From Desulfobacteraceae bacterium (GTDB lineage Bacteria > Desulfobacterota > Desulfobacteria > Desulfobacterales > Desulfosalsimonadaceae): 64,000 nucleotides of DNA. Shown in pieces: positions 24,963 through 33,457 of the stretch (within the stretch, counting starts at the first letter, position 1; every line of letters starts with the position of its first letter). The stretch lies in NCBI GenBank assembly GCA_011389935.1, contig JAABTJ010000007.1, positions 1 to 64,000 of the forward strand, in the 5' to 3' direction. Made by a program: the position numbers and the translations under genes. Under the pieces are notes generated by a model. That model worked only from the letters and a program-made list of their open reading frames with translations. It had not been told where the DNA came from and did no database searches.

Positions 24963-26162
24963 ATGGAAAACGCCCCGCGCTACACGCCCCTTGCCGAGCT
25001 GCAGGCGCGCACGAAAAAACTTCAGAAGCACCTTGCTGAAAAAAATATCGACGGCGCCCTGATCCTTCAGAATGCCGACTTGTTCTATTTCAGCGGCACC
25101 AGCCAGCAGGCCAGCCTCTACATCCCGGCTGCAGGAGATCCTGTACTGATGGTGCGAAAGGATCTTGAACGGGCAAAAACCGAATCCGCCCTGTCCCGGG
25201 TGGTCCCCTTTGTAAGCCCCCGGGAGATTCCCGGCATACTTCAGGAACACGGGATTTCCCTGCCCGGAAAAATGGGCATGGAGCTCGATGTGCTTCCGGC
25301 GAACCAGTATTTCAGTTTCCAGCGTCTTCTGGACAATACCGAACTGGTCGATATAAGCACCATTATCCGCATGATCCGAAGCGTCAAGTCGGAATATGAA
25401 ATCGATCTCATCCGGAAATCCGCATCCTTGTCGGACCGGCTTGCGGCGGAAGTCCCCGCTATCCTCCGGGAAGGCATGACGGAAATCGAACTGGCGGGCC
25501 TTATCGAGGCAACAGCAAGGAGGTGGGGGCACCAGGGCATCACCCGCATGCGGCTGTTCGGCGCGGAATTGTTCTACGGGCATGTTATGGCGGGACCGGC
25601 TGCGGCAACCCCCAGCTACCTGGCTTCCCCTACCGGCGGCATCGGAATCAACCCGTCCATCGCCCAGGGCCCCAGCATGAATCCCATCCGGCGCAACGAA
25701 CCCATACTGGTGGACGTCGTATTCGCCCTGGATGGCTATTTGTCCGACCATACGCGCATTTTTTCCATCGGAGAACTGCCGGAGTTCCTGATCGATGCCC
25801 ACAGGGCAATGCTCGATATCCAGAACACCATCAAAGCCGCTGCCGTGCCCGGTGCACTCACGGGAGACCTGTATGACCTTGCCCTTGCAAAAGCACAGTC
25901 CCATGGCCTGGCCGACTATTTCATGGGCGTGGGAAACCAGCGCATCCGATTTATCGGCCACGGCGTCGGCCTTGAAGTGGACGAATTTCCCATCCTGGCC
26001 AAAGGGCAGAAAATGCCCCTTGAAAAGGACATGGTCATTGCGCTGGAGCCCAAGGCCATATTTCCGGGCAAGGGCGTCGTGGGCGTCGAAAATACGCACG
26101 TTGTACGGGAAAACGGTTTGGAACAGCTCGGCACGTTCCGCGAGGATATCATCGTGGTGTAA
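24963..26162 (+). CDS. M24 family metallopeptidase (Xaa-Pro aminopeptidase-like)
   Basis: 399-residue cytosolic peptidase-fold enzyme, creatinase/prolidase type. The N-terminal domain (~1-150) precedes a pita-bread domain carrying five expected metal ligands: Asp in VDVVFALDGYLSDHT (two), His in FIGHGVGLEVDEFP, Glu in IALEPK and Glu in VGVENTHVV. It probably removes N-terminal residues before proline, but some relatives have other activities. ATG 24963 has AAAGGA eight bases ahead; the longer frame from 24867 has no site. Confidence 0.88.
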   Translation: MENAPRYTPLAELQARTKKLQKHLAEKNIDGALILQNADLFYFSGTSQQASLYIPAAGDPVLMVRKDLERAKTESALSRVVPFVSPREIPGILQEHGISLPGKMGMELDVLPANQYFSFQRLLDNTELVDISTIIRMIRSVKSEYEIDLIRKSASLSDRLAAEVPAILREGMTEIELAGLIEATARRWGHQGITRMRLFGAELFYGHVMAGPAAATPSYLASPTGGIGINPSIAQGPSMNPIRRNEPILVDVVFALDGYLSDHTRIFSIGELPEFLIDAHRAMLDIQNTIKAAAVPGALTGDLYDLALAKAQSHGLADYFMGVGNQRIRFIGHGVGLEVDEFPILAKGQKMPLEKDMVIALEPKAIFPGKGVVGVENTHVVRENGLEQLGTFREDIIVV

Positions 26163-26248
26163 TTCCCGTATGACCGGATCCGGAAAGGGGAGTGATCCGC
26201 CCCGGGGATCGATACCGGAAACCCCTTGACAACCATTGGAGAACAAGG

Positions 26249-26767
26249 ATGTTTGACGTCGAAAAATGGAACAAGGAAGAAACATACGCCGTCATGCGGG
26301 AACTGCTCTACAGTTTCAACTACATGTGGTTTCTCATGGAAGGCTGGGTAAAAACCCACTGCCCGGAAAAAGCGGACAACGAAACGTTCCGGGTTCTCTC
26401 CGAACAATTCGGCGCATACCAGGCGAAACGCCTGGAAAAAACCATCACCGAACCGGTCGACGGCATTGATCGGCTGACGGCGTTTCTCAGGCATTCCCAC
26501 TGGTTCGCCTTTGAAGATATAAAGCTTGAAAAGCTCTCCGATACGAGACTCAGAATGCGAACATCGGGGTGTACCGCCCAGAAAGCGGCGAAAAAATGGG
26601 GGTTGGGCCACTATGCCTGCGGGGATAGCGGCTTCAGGCTCAGAAAAGGGTTTTTCACCCGTATCGATCCATCGGCCGTTGTAACCCGCGTTTTCACGCC
26701 GCCGGATGAAAAACCGGCTGATACGCCCGATGACATTTCCTGCGAATGGATCATTGCCATCGATTAG
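26249..26767 (+). CDS. Conserved cytosolic protein of unknown function (DUF6125-like)
   Basis: 172 residues, no signal or membrane segment. Aromatic-rich N-terminal helices (SFNYMWFLMEGWVKTHCPEK) are followed by a segment with cysteines, SGCTAQKAAKKWGLGHYACG, and a basic GFRLRKGFFTRIDP. It reminds me of the DUF6125 family common in Desulfobacterota, but I cannot confirm this. ATG 26249 has GGAG upstream and starts MFDVEKW. It lies between the M24 peptidase and the carbonic anhydrase-like gene on the same strand. Confidence 0.65.
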   Translation: MFDVEKWNKEETYAVMRELLYSFNYMWFLMEGWVKTHCPEKADNETFRVLSEQFGAYQAKRLEKTITEPVDGIDRLTAFLRHSHWFAFEDIKLEKLSDTRLRMRTSGCTAQKAAKKWGLGHYACGDSGFRLRKGFFTRIDPSAVVTRVFTPPDEKPADTPDDISCEWIIAID

Positions 26768-26832
26768 ACCGCAGGCGGCTCGCATCGAGTAGCCAAACCG
26801 GAAACGATCTGTGTATATAAAGGACCTCACCC

Positions 26833-27381
26833 ATGGCCCGAATACCGGAAACCGTATATATCCATGAAACCGCTTCCCGTATGGGGGATGTGAAAATCGG
26901 GGAATATTCCAGCCTGTGGCCCGCCGCCTCGGTGCGGGGGGATTTTTCTCCCATTACCATCGGGCGCTGCACCAGCATACAGGACGGCTGCGTGCTTCAC
27001 TCCACGCCGGCAAACCGCGTAACGGTCGGCGATTTTGTAACGGTCGGACACGGGGCCGTCCTCCACGGATGCACCGTCGAGGATTACTGCATGATCGGCA
27101 TGAACGCGACCGTACTGGACGGGGCGGTCATCGGCCGGGGGAGCATCGTTGCCGCCGGGGCGGTGGTTAGAGAAGGCACACAGGTGCCGCCGGGATCCTT
27201 TGCCGCCGGCCTGCCCGCCCGCATAAACCCGGGAAAAGAAGGACAGGAAGACCGGATAAAAGCCGGCGTGCTGGCTTACATCGCCCTGTCACAGCACTAC
27301 CTGGAAGGCGGCCAGGCCATCGATCCGCAGGCCCTGCTGGAAAAGATGGGGGGAGTCTCTGAAAAAATCGACGGCATTTAA
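26833..27381 (+). CDS. Gamma-class carbonic anhydrase family protein
   Basis: 182-residue left-handed beta-helix protein of hexapeptide repeats. The metal-site histidines are in place (DGCVLHS, then VTVGHGAVLHGC), as in Cam/CaiE-type trimers, with the usual C-terminal helix (YIALSQHYLEG). The family hydrates CO2 or binds metal without known activity. A CO2/bicarbonate role would suit an organism with the CODH/ACS pathway, but no genetic link is visible. Confidence 0.85.
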   Translation: MARIPETVYIHETASRMGDVKIGEYSSLWPAASVRGDFSPITIGRCTSIQDGCVLHSTPANRVTVGDFVTVGHGAVLHGCTVEDYCMIGMNATVLDGAVIGRGSIVAAGAVVREGTQVPPGSFAAGLPARINPGKEGQEDRIKAGVLAYIALSQHYLEGGQAIDPQALLEKMGGVSEKIDGI

Positions 27382-27401
27382 CCCCCGCGGACGTATTGCC
27401 A

Positions 27402-28751
27402 TTATTTCCGATCGGCTTCTACTGCCGGATTGACGATGAAAGGCGGATATTCCGTTTGCATGTAAGGACGCCGGTCCCCTCCCAGCCGCAGACCGTCCAG
27501 AACGGCCCGGTCCGTGCAATTGAGGATCATGTGCATCAACTGCGCACCCTGTAGAAAACCCAGGCTGCCCGATGCCGCTGAAATTTCGTCGAACCGGCTG
27601 ACCCTGTCGGTGCGGATCGCCTTGCCCGCCATTATCAACGGCACGGTTTCACCCGAATGAACCAGCCCGGACCGGGAAGGTGTGCTGTGATCCGCCGTAA
27701 TCACGGCCAGCAGGTCATCCCGCTTGCCAAGGATATCCAAAAGTCCGGCAAATCCACCATCCAGCTCGGCGATTGCCGTTGTTTTCAATAGCGGATCGCC
27801 GTTATGGGATCTCTCGTCGGGCACCTTGGTGTGCACATGAATAAAATCGTGGTGCTCGTCATTGATTGCCGTTTGAATGCGCTCCGCCAGGTCATCTCCC
27901 GGAGACGCCGTGTCCTCGGCCCCTGTAAAGTCAAACCCCAATTCCATGGCAATTCCCCGGTACACGCCGCTGGAAGCGATCATGGCCGGGGCAAACCCCC
28001 ATTTCCGGGAAAACGGTTCTACGGCAATCCTGCGCCCCGCCCGCTGGGTCACCAGAAAATTGGGCCGGTTTTCAGGGGGTTTGCCGCTTGCAATGGATGG
28101 CATCCCTTTCAACTGATGATGGCACCACGACAGGTAGTGATTCATTGCCGCCGCGGTTTTTGCCGCACGCTCCGGGGCGACGCTTTCGGCAAGGGGGACG
28201 ATTCGTCCGATGGGGGCGCCTGCGATGATGGGATCCGAATCGGAAATATCGGGAGACACATCCCCTTTTACCACCAGGATGCCGTCATTGGTATGGGTAT
28301 GGTGCAGTTCGAACAAAATCCCGCCATGCTCGTACGGGGTGAGCCTGCCATAAAAACGGTTCAATCGCTCCCGGGTCCCCTTGATCGTATCCCGGCCGTA
28401 TTCCAGGCGGGGAACCCCGCCGCCGGAAAAAGCCACCCGGCAAAGATGGGCCAGGACAAGCACGTCTTTGTCGGCAAACGGAACGCCCTCGCCTGCCGCC
28501 TCCAGCAGACCCCTGCCGGAAAACATTGCCATGTCATAGCCAAACATCAGAAAATGGGCTGTTTCACTGGGCAGACACATCCCCGGTGCTGCAGCATGAA
28601 AAAGGCCGTTGCTCCCCATTGCCGATATCCGGTCCAGGTTCGGCGTGTCCGCTGCTGCCAGCGGCGTACGGTTGCCGAGCTCGGCATATGTGCGATCCCC
28701 CAAACCGTCAAGAAGTACCAGGATGACCTTTATCTTGCGCGCCTCGTACAT
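27402..28751 (-). CDS. apgM: 2,3-bisphosphoglycerate-independent phosphoglycerate mutase, archaeal ApgM type
   Basis: 449-residue alkaline-phosphatase-superfamily enzyme, probably interconverting 2- and 3-phosphoglycerate. The metal-binding N-terminus VILVLLDGLGDR, TPNLDRISAMGSNGLF, the catalytic-loop region PSETAHFLMFGYD, HVHTKVPDERSHNGD and VITADHSTPS are typical of the ApgM group. The insertion domain shows GKPP and RAGRRIAVEPF. It is read with the PP-loop-like gene upstream, 6 bp between stop and start. Confidence 0.85.
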   Translation of the reverse strand: MYEARKIKVILVLLDGLGDRTYAELGNRTPLAAADTPNLDRISAMGSNGLFHAAAPGMCLPSETAHFLMFGYDMAMFSGRGLLEAAGEGVPFADKDVLVLAHLCRVAFSGGGVPRLEYGRDTIKGTRERLNRFYGRLTPYEHGGILFELHHTHTNDGILVVKGDVSPDISDSDPIIAGAPIGRIVPLAESVAPERAAKTAAAMNHYLSWCHHQLKGMPSIASGKPPENRPNFLVTQRAGRRIAVEPFSRKWGFAPAMIASSGVYRGIAMELGFDFTGAEDTASPGDDLAERIQTAINDEHHDFIHVHTKVPDERSHNGDPLLKTTAIAELDGGFAGLLDILGKRDDLLAVITADHSTPSRSGLVHSGETVPLIMAGKAIRTDRVSRFDEISAASGSLGFLQGAQLMHMILNCTDRAVLDGLRLGGDRRPYMQTEYPPFIVNPAVEADRK

Positions 28752-28757
28752 GACAGG

Positions 28758-29627
28758 CTATTCCCCTTTTATGCACCGGGCCATTGCATGCTTGGCAACC
28801 GCCTCATGGTCCGGCACCCGGTTTTCCATGTATTCACCGATGATCCGCCGGGCTGCGGGGCCGGCAAACTCGTTGAAAAATCGGATCACCCCGGCAGCAT
28901 CCACACCGAGCCCGCCGCCAACGCCCTTGTAATTTCCTGAAAGGCAGCATCCGAGCTGATCCTCGCCGCGTTTCCACGGCATTTCAAGAATCTCCTCGAT
29001 CGCACCGCCCTCGATAATATCCGCCAGGGGCAACGCCAGCTGCACACTGAACGTCTCTGCAAAATGCCTGTAAAAATCAAGCGCCCCGGCCACCTGGTTC
29101 ACCTTTACCGTTCCGCTGTGAGATTTTCGCTCTCCCGCGATGACAGGCACATTGCCAAGCCTGCGGGCCAATGGCAGCCGTATGGCGTGGAGGTACAGGT
29201 GACATCCCGTGCACGGGGTGTAGTGCCCGTAAACCGCAATCAAATCGCTGATAAACCGACCATTGATGGCACGCCAGAATCCCGGGGAGCCGACAACCAG
29301 AAGGGGGTGAACCCGTACGGAGGGCAAGCGCCATGAAAGCCTGCGCACCGCCTCTTCGACGCTTCCCCACGCCCCGATATCCGTGCCGGTGTACGCATAC
29401 ACGGGCAGCAGATTTTTGTAGCCGTTTTCTGACACAGCGCGTACGGCCGCCGCAACGCTGTCCCGCCCGGCAATTTCCACAATCGCAAGGGCCTCCATGG
29501 TGCGGTAGCTTTCCGCCTCTTTTTCCGAAAGCATCCATTCGGGAAGATCGATGACCATTTCAGGCTTGTCCCTGAAGACCCCAACCAGCATCTCCTGACG
29601 ATTATCCGCCCCGCCCCCTGTTGTCAT
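28758..29627 (-). CDS. PP-loop (adenine nucleotide alpha hydrolase)-like protein of unknown function
   Basis: 289 residues, soluble. EIAGRDSVAAAVRAV near residue 51 resembles the SGGxDS ATP-pyrophosphatase loop, with Ala-Gly-Arg in place of Ser-Gly-Gly. Downstream CTGCHLYLHAIRLPLARRLG, a CxxC with a basic helix, and LGCCLSGNYKG near residue 226 add four cysteines suitable for a metal or Fe-S site. It may be a sulfur-transfer or nucleotide-modifying enzyme, but no named family can be given. It forms an operon with apgM, only 6 bp apart. A GGGGGC stretch precedes ATG 29627. Confidence 0.6.
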   Translation of the reverse strand: MTTGGGADNRQEMLVGVFRDKPEMVIDLPEWMLSEKEAESYRTMEALAIVEIAGRDSVAAAVRAVSENGYKNLLPVYAYTGTDIGAWGSVEEAVRRLSWRLPSVRVHPLLVVGSPGFWRAINGRFISDLIAVYGHYTPCTGCHLYLHAIRLPLARRLGNVPVIAGERKSHSGTVKVNQVAGALDFYRHFAETFSVQLALPLADIIEGGAIEEILEMPWKRGEDQLGCCLSGNYKGVGGGLGVDAAGVIRFFNEFAGPAARRIIGEYMENRVPDHEAVAKHAMARCIKGE

Positions 29628-29906
29628 GCCCGCCCCCGAATGTAAATTCCCGATTCGATCAATGGGTATATGCCATCATCAACGCAATAATGCTATTGGC
29701 ATTCTGTATACCATGCAAGGGAACTGCTGAATATCAAAAAAATACCTCGCGGCCCAAAGAACCTTTTTTCAGTCGAAATCCCATGCCAAAGCCATATGTG
29801 CGGACAATGCTGGCTTTTTCACGCAAACGCCATTACCATTATGACATCTTACTGTGCCTATGCCAGGGCCGGTTCAAAAATTGAGTAAATCCTCTTTGAT
29901 ACACGG
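29628..29906. other. Divergent intergenic region between the PP-loop and sigma-factor genes
   Basis: 279 bp with no credible gene. A GGAAC motif at 29721-29725 resembles an ECF -35 element, but no matching -10 at the usual distance was found. No strong ribosome site precedes the sigma factor ATG. Confidence 0.35.
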
Positions 29907-30434
29907 ATGTCCATGAAAAGACCGACTGCACAAGCAGAGATTTTTGAAGCACTTCTTACGCCGCACATACCCGCCCTTTATAAAACCGCCTACCGGCTTA
30001 CGGGCAGCGGAGACAAGGCGGAAGACCTCGTCCAGGAGCTTCTGGTCAAGCTCTATCCAAAAACCGATGAAATGCAAACAATTGAAGCGCTGGGTCCCTG
30101 GCTGAAAAAGGCGTTGTACCGGCTCTTTGTAGATGAGTTGCGCAAGATTGCAAGGCGCCCCGAAGGCCGCCTTGGGGGATTCCAGGAGGAAATTGAAACC
30201 GTGAAAGCATCTTCGGACAACCCGGAAAAAATGGCGGAAATCGCGCAAATCCGGGAGAAGCTCCAGGACGCGCTCAATATACTGGACCCGCAGCACCGTT
30301 CGGTCGTGGTGATGCACCTGGCGGAAGGGTATACCCTTAAGGAAATCGCTGCCATTTATAATGCGCCGGCAGAAACGATCAAAACGCAGCTTCGGCGGGC
30401 CAAGGCACGCCTGAAAAAATATTTGAAAATGTGA
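29907..30434 (+). CDS. ECF-type sigma-70 family RNA polymerase sigma factor
   Basis: 175 residues with only regions 2 and 4. Region 2 (~15-85) has LYKTAYRLTGSGDKAEDLVQE and LYRLFVDELR. Region 4 (~112-170) has LDPQHRSVVVMHLAEGYTLK and the recognition helix EIAAIYNAPAETIKTQLRRAKARLKK. It is followed on the same strand by an anti-sigma factor and two envelope proteins, so it most likely controls this small operon. ATG 29907 or the ATG two codons later are equally possible starts. Target promoter sequence not determined. Confidence 0.88.
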   Translation: MSMKRPTAQAEIFEALLTPHIPALYKTAYRLTGSGDKAEDLVQELLVKLYPKTDEMQTIEALGPWLKKALYRLFVDELRKIARRPEGRLGGFQEEIETVKASSDNPEKMAEIAQIREKLQDALNILDPQHRSVVVMHLAEGYTLKEIAAIYNAPAETIKTQLRRAKARLKKYLKM

Positions 30435-30631
30435 CCCCGTTTTTTACCGGGCAACGTCTTTATCAATAGGCAGGAACACAAACACTCCATTTAACGATCC
30501 TGGACACATTTTGGGAGCCCTGTTGGGGACGGGGCTCCCAGGAAAGGAGTGGTGCGACAGCGTTGAAACCGGCGGAAAGCCGCCGGGAGGTTTTGTTTCC
30601 CCGCCATGAAAGGGTCTCGGAGAAAAATTCA

Positions 30632-31294
30632 ATGAACTGTTCAGATATAAGACAACGGATCAACGACGAAATACGCCACGACAAGCCCCTGCTGACGCAT
30701 GATGAGGCCGTTGTCCAGCACATACGTCATTGCGATTTGTGCCGAAGCCTGTATACCGATGCGGTATTGACGCGTGAACTCAGGGAAATGCCGGTTCCGG
30801 AGCCGCGCGCCGACTTTGCCGCCCGGGCGATCCAAAACGCCGTAAAAATGAACCGGATGAAGCGGATAAAATCATTGGTTGGCATATCCGCCGCTGCCAT
30901 GCTGATTCTCGCCGCGGGACTGGTTTTTACAAGGGGTTTGCCGGATTTTGCCGGCCGTCCCGGCCTCGCACCCAATGCCGGACTCACCGCGCCCGGCCGC
31001 ATGGAAAAAACCGTTCGTGTCATGATTGAAACACGTCAATCCAGACAAAACGCGACACTGGCAATAGACCTGACGGAAAATGTCGCGTTGAAAAATTTTC
31101 CCGGTCACCGGCAGCTAACGTGGCAGACGGAGCTGACGCAGGGCAGAAACCTGCTGGAACTGCCCCTCGTTTTCGACGATGACGCGGAGGGATACGTGAA
31201 CATCCGCTACCGCTACAACGGCAATGAGCAGCAGGTCCGTATCCCGGTTCGGGCGGAAAAAGAACACGAACCCCAAACAACCATTACCAGTTAA
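30632..31294 (+). CDS. Zinc-binding membrane anti-sigma factor
   Basis: 220-residue protein probably holding the upstream ECF sigma factor inactive at the inner membrane. The cytoplasmic N-terminus has a ZAS motif, His30-x3-Cys34-x2-Cys37 in HIRHCDLCRSLY. One transmembrane helix (~70-90, LVGISAAAMLILAAGLVF) precedes a ~130-residue periplasmic domain of beta character (LAIDLTENVALKNF, YVNIRYRYNG). ATG 30632 with GGAG nine bases upstream is preferred over the longer frame at 30563. The periplasmic domain is unusually long for a simple ZAS protein and may sense the signal. Confidence 0.8.
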   Translation: MNCSDIRQRINDEIRHDKPLLTHDEAVVQHIRHCDLCRSLYTDAVLTRELREMPVPEPRADFAARAIQNAVKMNRMKRIKSLVGISAAAMLILAAGLVFTRGLPDFAGRPGLAPNAGLTAPGRMEKTVRVMIETRQSRQNATLAIDLTENVALKNFPGHRQLTWQTELTQGRNLLELPLVFDDDAEGYVNIRYRYNGNEQQVRIPVRAEKEHEPQTTITS

Positions 31295-31312
31295 CGCGAT
31301 AAGGAGGTCAGG

Positions 31313-31813
31313 ATGAAAAACAAGGGCTTGATGCAAATTGTATTTACAATAGTGATCGGGCTTTTTCTCGCCGCCCCGGTTTTTGCCCAGGAGCAACCCG
31401 GCATTGAAGGGGATGATACAATAACCGTGCTTGACGCGGATGACAGGCCGGAAGCCGTCGACAAAATCATTGCGCTCCCGGAAAATGCATCGGATAGAGC
31501 CGTTGAAAGGTCTCAATATGGCCTGGAAACAGCCAACCAGGCCCGGGAAAGAAACCGGGAAAAAACCCGGGAATTCGGCCTGGAAAGGGCCCGGGAAGCC
31601 AGAGAGGGAAACATTGGGGAACAGGTCAGAGACCGGGCGGCACGCCCGGACAGACCGGATCGGCCCGATCGTCCGGATCGGCCCGATCGTCCGGAACGGC
31701 CCGATATGCCGGAACGGCCCGAGATACCCGACAGACCGGAACAGCCGGAAAGACCGGAAATACCGGAAGCCGGGAATCCGGGTGTATCGAAACCTTTCAG
31801 GAACAACCGGTAA
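31313..31813 (+). CDS. Secreted Pro-Asp/Glu-Arg repeat protein, unknown function
   Basis: 166 residues. A Sec signal peptide (MKNKGLMQIVFTIVIGLFLAAPVFA, cleaved before QEQ) leads to an acidic segment (~27-60), an Arg/Glu-rich helical segment (~70-105: NQARERNREKTREFGLERAR) and a low-complexity tail of PDRP, PERP and PEIP repeats (~110-150). DNA of the tail contains an 18-bp unit repeated exactly (31655-31690). I know no family for it. GGAGG precedes the ATG. Its place between an anti-sigma factor and an outer-membrane barrel gene suggests export to, or binding at, the cell surface. Confidence 0.7.
   Translation: MKNKGLMQIVFTIVIGLFLAAPVFAQEQPGIEGDDTITVLDADDRPEAVDKIIALPENASDRAVERSQYGLETANQARERNREKTREFGLERAREAREGNIGEQVRDRAARPDRPDRPDRPDRPDRPERPDMPERPEIPDRPEQPERPEIPEAGNPGVSKPFRNNR
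31655..31690 (+). repeat. Two exact 18-bp tandem copies within the Pro-Asp-Arg repeat gene
   Basis: CCGGATCGGCCCGATCGT at 31655-31672 is followed directly by an identical copy at 31673-31690, coding Pro-Asp-Arg-Pro-Asp-Arg. Degenerate copies continue to about 31760. Copy-number change by slippage would lengthen or shorten the tail without a frameshift. Confidence 0.85.
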
Positions 31814-31819
31814 AAACGA

Positions 31820-33139
31820 ATGCGAATCCGAAAAAGGCATTGGCTGCTGCTGCTGATCCTGCTTGTACCGGCAATGGCGGCAGCCACTGCACCCGATTGG
31901 TACCAGGCCGGTGTGGACGCGTTTCAGGAAGGGAAATACAAAGAAGCGCTGACATTCTTTAAACGGGCCCAAAGCGAAGGGATCGATACGCCGAACCTTC
32001 GGTACAATATCGGTGCGGCCTACTACAAAACCGGCCAATACGAGGCTGCCGGAAAAGAGTTCCAAAAACTGGCGGACTATTCGGAATGGAGGCCCCTGGC
32101 CTTGTACAACCTGGGGCTGACAGCCGAGGCAAGGGGGGACCGGAAAGCCGCAATAAATCATTATAACGGGGCGTTTGCCGCAGCCGGCGACACCTCCCGG
32201 ATCAGGCAGCGGGCGGCGCAGAAGCTTCAGGTGCTGGAACAGGCCGCTGCAGACGACGCTGCCGTCCGCGACTGGTATGGATTGCTTTCGGCATCCGTGG
32301 GCTACGATGACAATGCGGTGCTGGCGCCGGACAACTCCCTGAACCGGATCAGCAAAGAAAGCGATGTGTTTACCGATCTTTACGGTTTTGGCGGCAGATA
32401 TCTGAAGGGCAACTACGATGACGGTGTCCGCATCGATGCAGGAGTGTATGCCCGTCTTTACGCCCAGGAAAGGGAATTCAGCTACGGCACGCTGTTCACC
32501 GGTATAAGCAAAGACAACCGATACGATGCATGGCGCACCCGTGCAGGGGTTGCCGTCAACGCGGATTTTGTGGAAGATCATTTTTACGCGGCCACGCCCG
32601 CGCTTCAATTGCTCCTTGACCACTACCGTAAAGACTTTCGGCTGCGGCTCGCCAACACCTTTGGCTGGGTCGAGGCCGATAATACCTACACATACCTGAC
32701 CGGCGTGAGAAACCGCACAACCGCAGAAATCAACGGACCCGTAAGCGTCCTGAAGCTTACCACCGGATATGAATTTGAATACAACAACCGCCGGGATCTG
32801 CGAATGGAAGGCGAATTTTTCAGCTATTCCCCTCTTCGCCACAAGATCTATGCCGGAATTGATTATCCGGTTGCTAAAAACTGGACCGTCACCCTTCGGG
32901 GGGAGTTTCGCAGGAGCATGTATCCGGACGCCAACGTGCAGATCGACCCCGCCGACGGCCAGGTGATCCGGATAAAGCGCGAGGATGACCGCATTGCTTT
33001 CTCCTTACGGGCGGAATACCAGGTTACCGGAACCGTTGATATTTTTGCACAATACGACCGAACGGATAACGACTCGAATCTTCCGGCCTACACCTACACC
33101 AGCAATCAAATCATGCTTGGATGCCAAAAGGCGTTTTAA
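31820..33139 (+). CDS. TPR plus outer-membrane beta-barrel protein (Slam/DUF560-like architecture)
   Basis: 439 residues. A signal peptide (~1-24) is followed by about three TPR units (~26-135: PDWYQAGVDAFQEGKYKEAL, then NIGAAYYKTGQYEAAGKEFQ, then LYNLGLTAEARGDRKAAINHY). From ~150 a run of amphipathic beta strands ends in Phe (MLGCQKAF), as outer-membrane barrels do. N-terminal TPRs with a C-terminal barrel is the architecture of surface-lipoprotein translocators (Slam) and related exporters, but I did not confirm homology. It starts 6 bp after the Pro-Asp-Arg repeat gene; the repeat protein is its most likely client. Confidence 0.75.
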   Translation: MRIRKRHWLLLLILLVPAMAAATAPDWYQAGVDAFQEGKYKEALTFFKRAQSEGIDTPNLRYNIGAAYYKTGQYEAAGKEFQKLADYSEWRPLALYNLGLTAEARGDRKAAINHYNGAFAAAGDTSRIRQRAAQKLQVLEQAAADDAAVRDWYGLLSASVGYDDNAVLAPDNSLNRISKESDVFTDLYGFGGRYLKGNYDDGVRIDAGVYARLYAQEREFSYGTLFTGISKDNRYDAWRTRAGVAVNADFVEDHFYAATPALQLLLDHYRKDFRLRLANTFGWVEADNTYTYLTGVRNRTTAEINGPVSVLKLTTGYEFEYNNRRDLRMEGEFFSYSPLRHKIYAGIDYPVAKNWTVTLRGEFRRSMYPDANVQIDPADGQVIRIKREDDRIAFSLRAEYQVTGTVDIFAQYDRTDNDSNLPAYTYTSNQIMLGCQKAF

Positions 33140-33457
33140 GTTCTTTGCAATCCGTGTATCCATATGGTACCCGACCGCACGATCCGGCACAATCCATACG
33201 ATTGTCGCTGGCAATATTGCCCTTGCATGCCTATTGTTATTGACTAGAACCTATCTTAAAATTGTCTTTCGGCCCAACCTTTTTGTTCGATAATCGCAAT
33301 CAAAAAAAAGAATAGGTCACTTGGTCACGAAAAGCCTGGTGCTTGCCGTATTTTAAAAAGAAGATTTTGTGTTCTGTGGATTTGGAAAAAACCGATTTCG
33401 ATTTCGATTGCGATTTCGATCCCGAAAAAACGAAATTCAAACAAGCGGAGGTACAGC
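33140..33457. other. Intergenic region carrying GATTTC hexamer repeats
   Basis: 318 bp with no gene. At 33394-33420 the hexamer GATTTC recurs in a direct row (GATTTC, GATTTC, GATTGC, GATTTC). The rest is AT-rich, with a TTGACT at ~33240 lacking a partner -10 at proper spacing. The AAGCGGAGG site of the next gene ends the region. Confidence 0.6.

Noticed and set aside
31655-31690. CRISPR-like repeats
   Set aside because: The copies are adjacent with no spacers and lie within a coding repeat.
33393-33420. CRISPR or iteron array
   Set aside because: Units are only 6 bp with no spacers, and there are no cas or replication genes.
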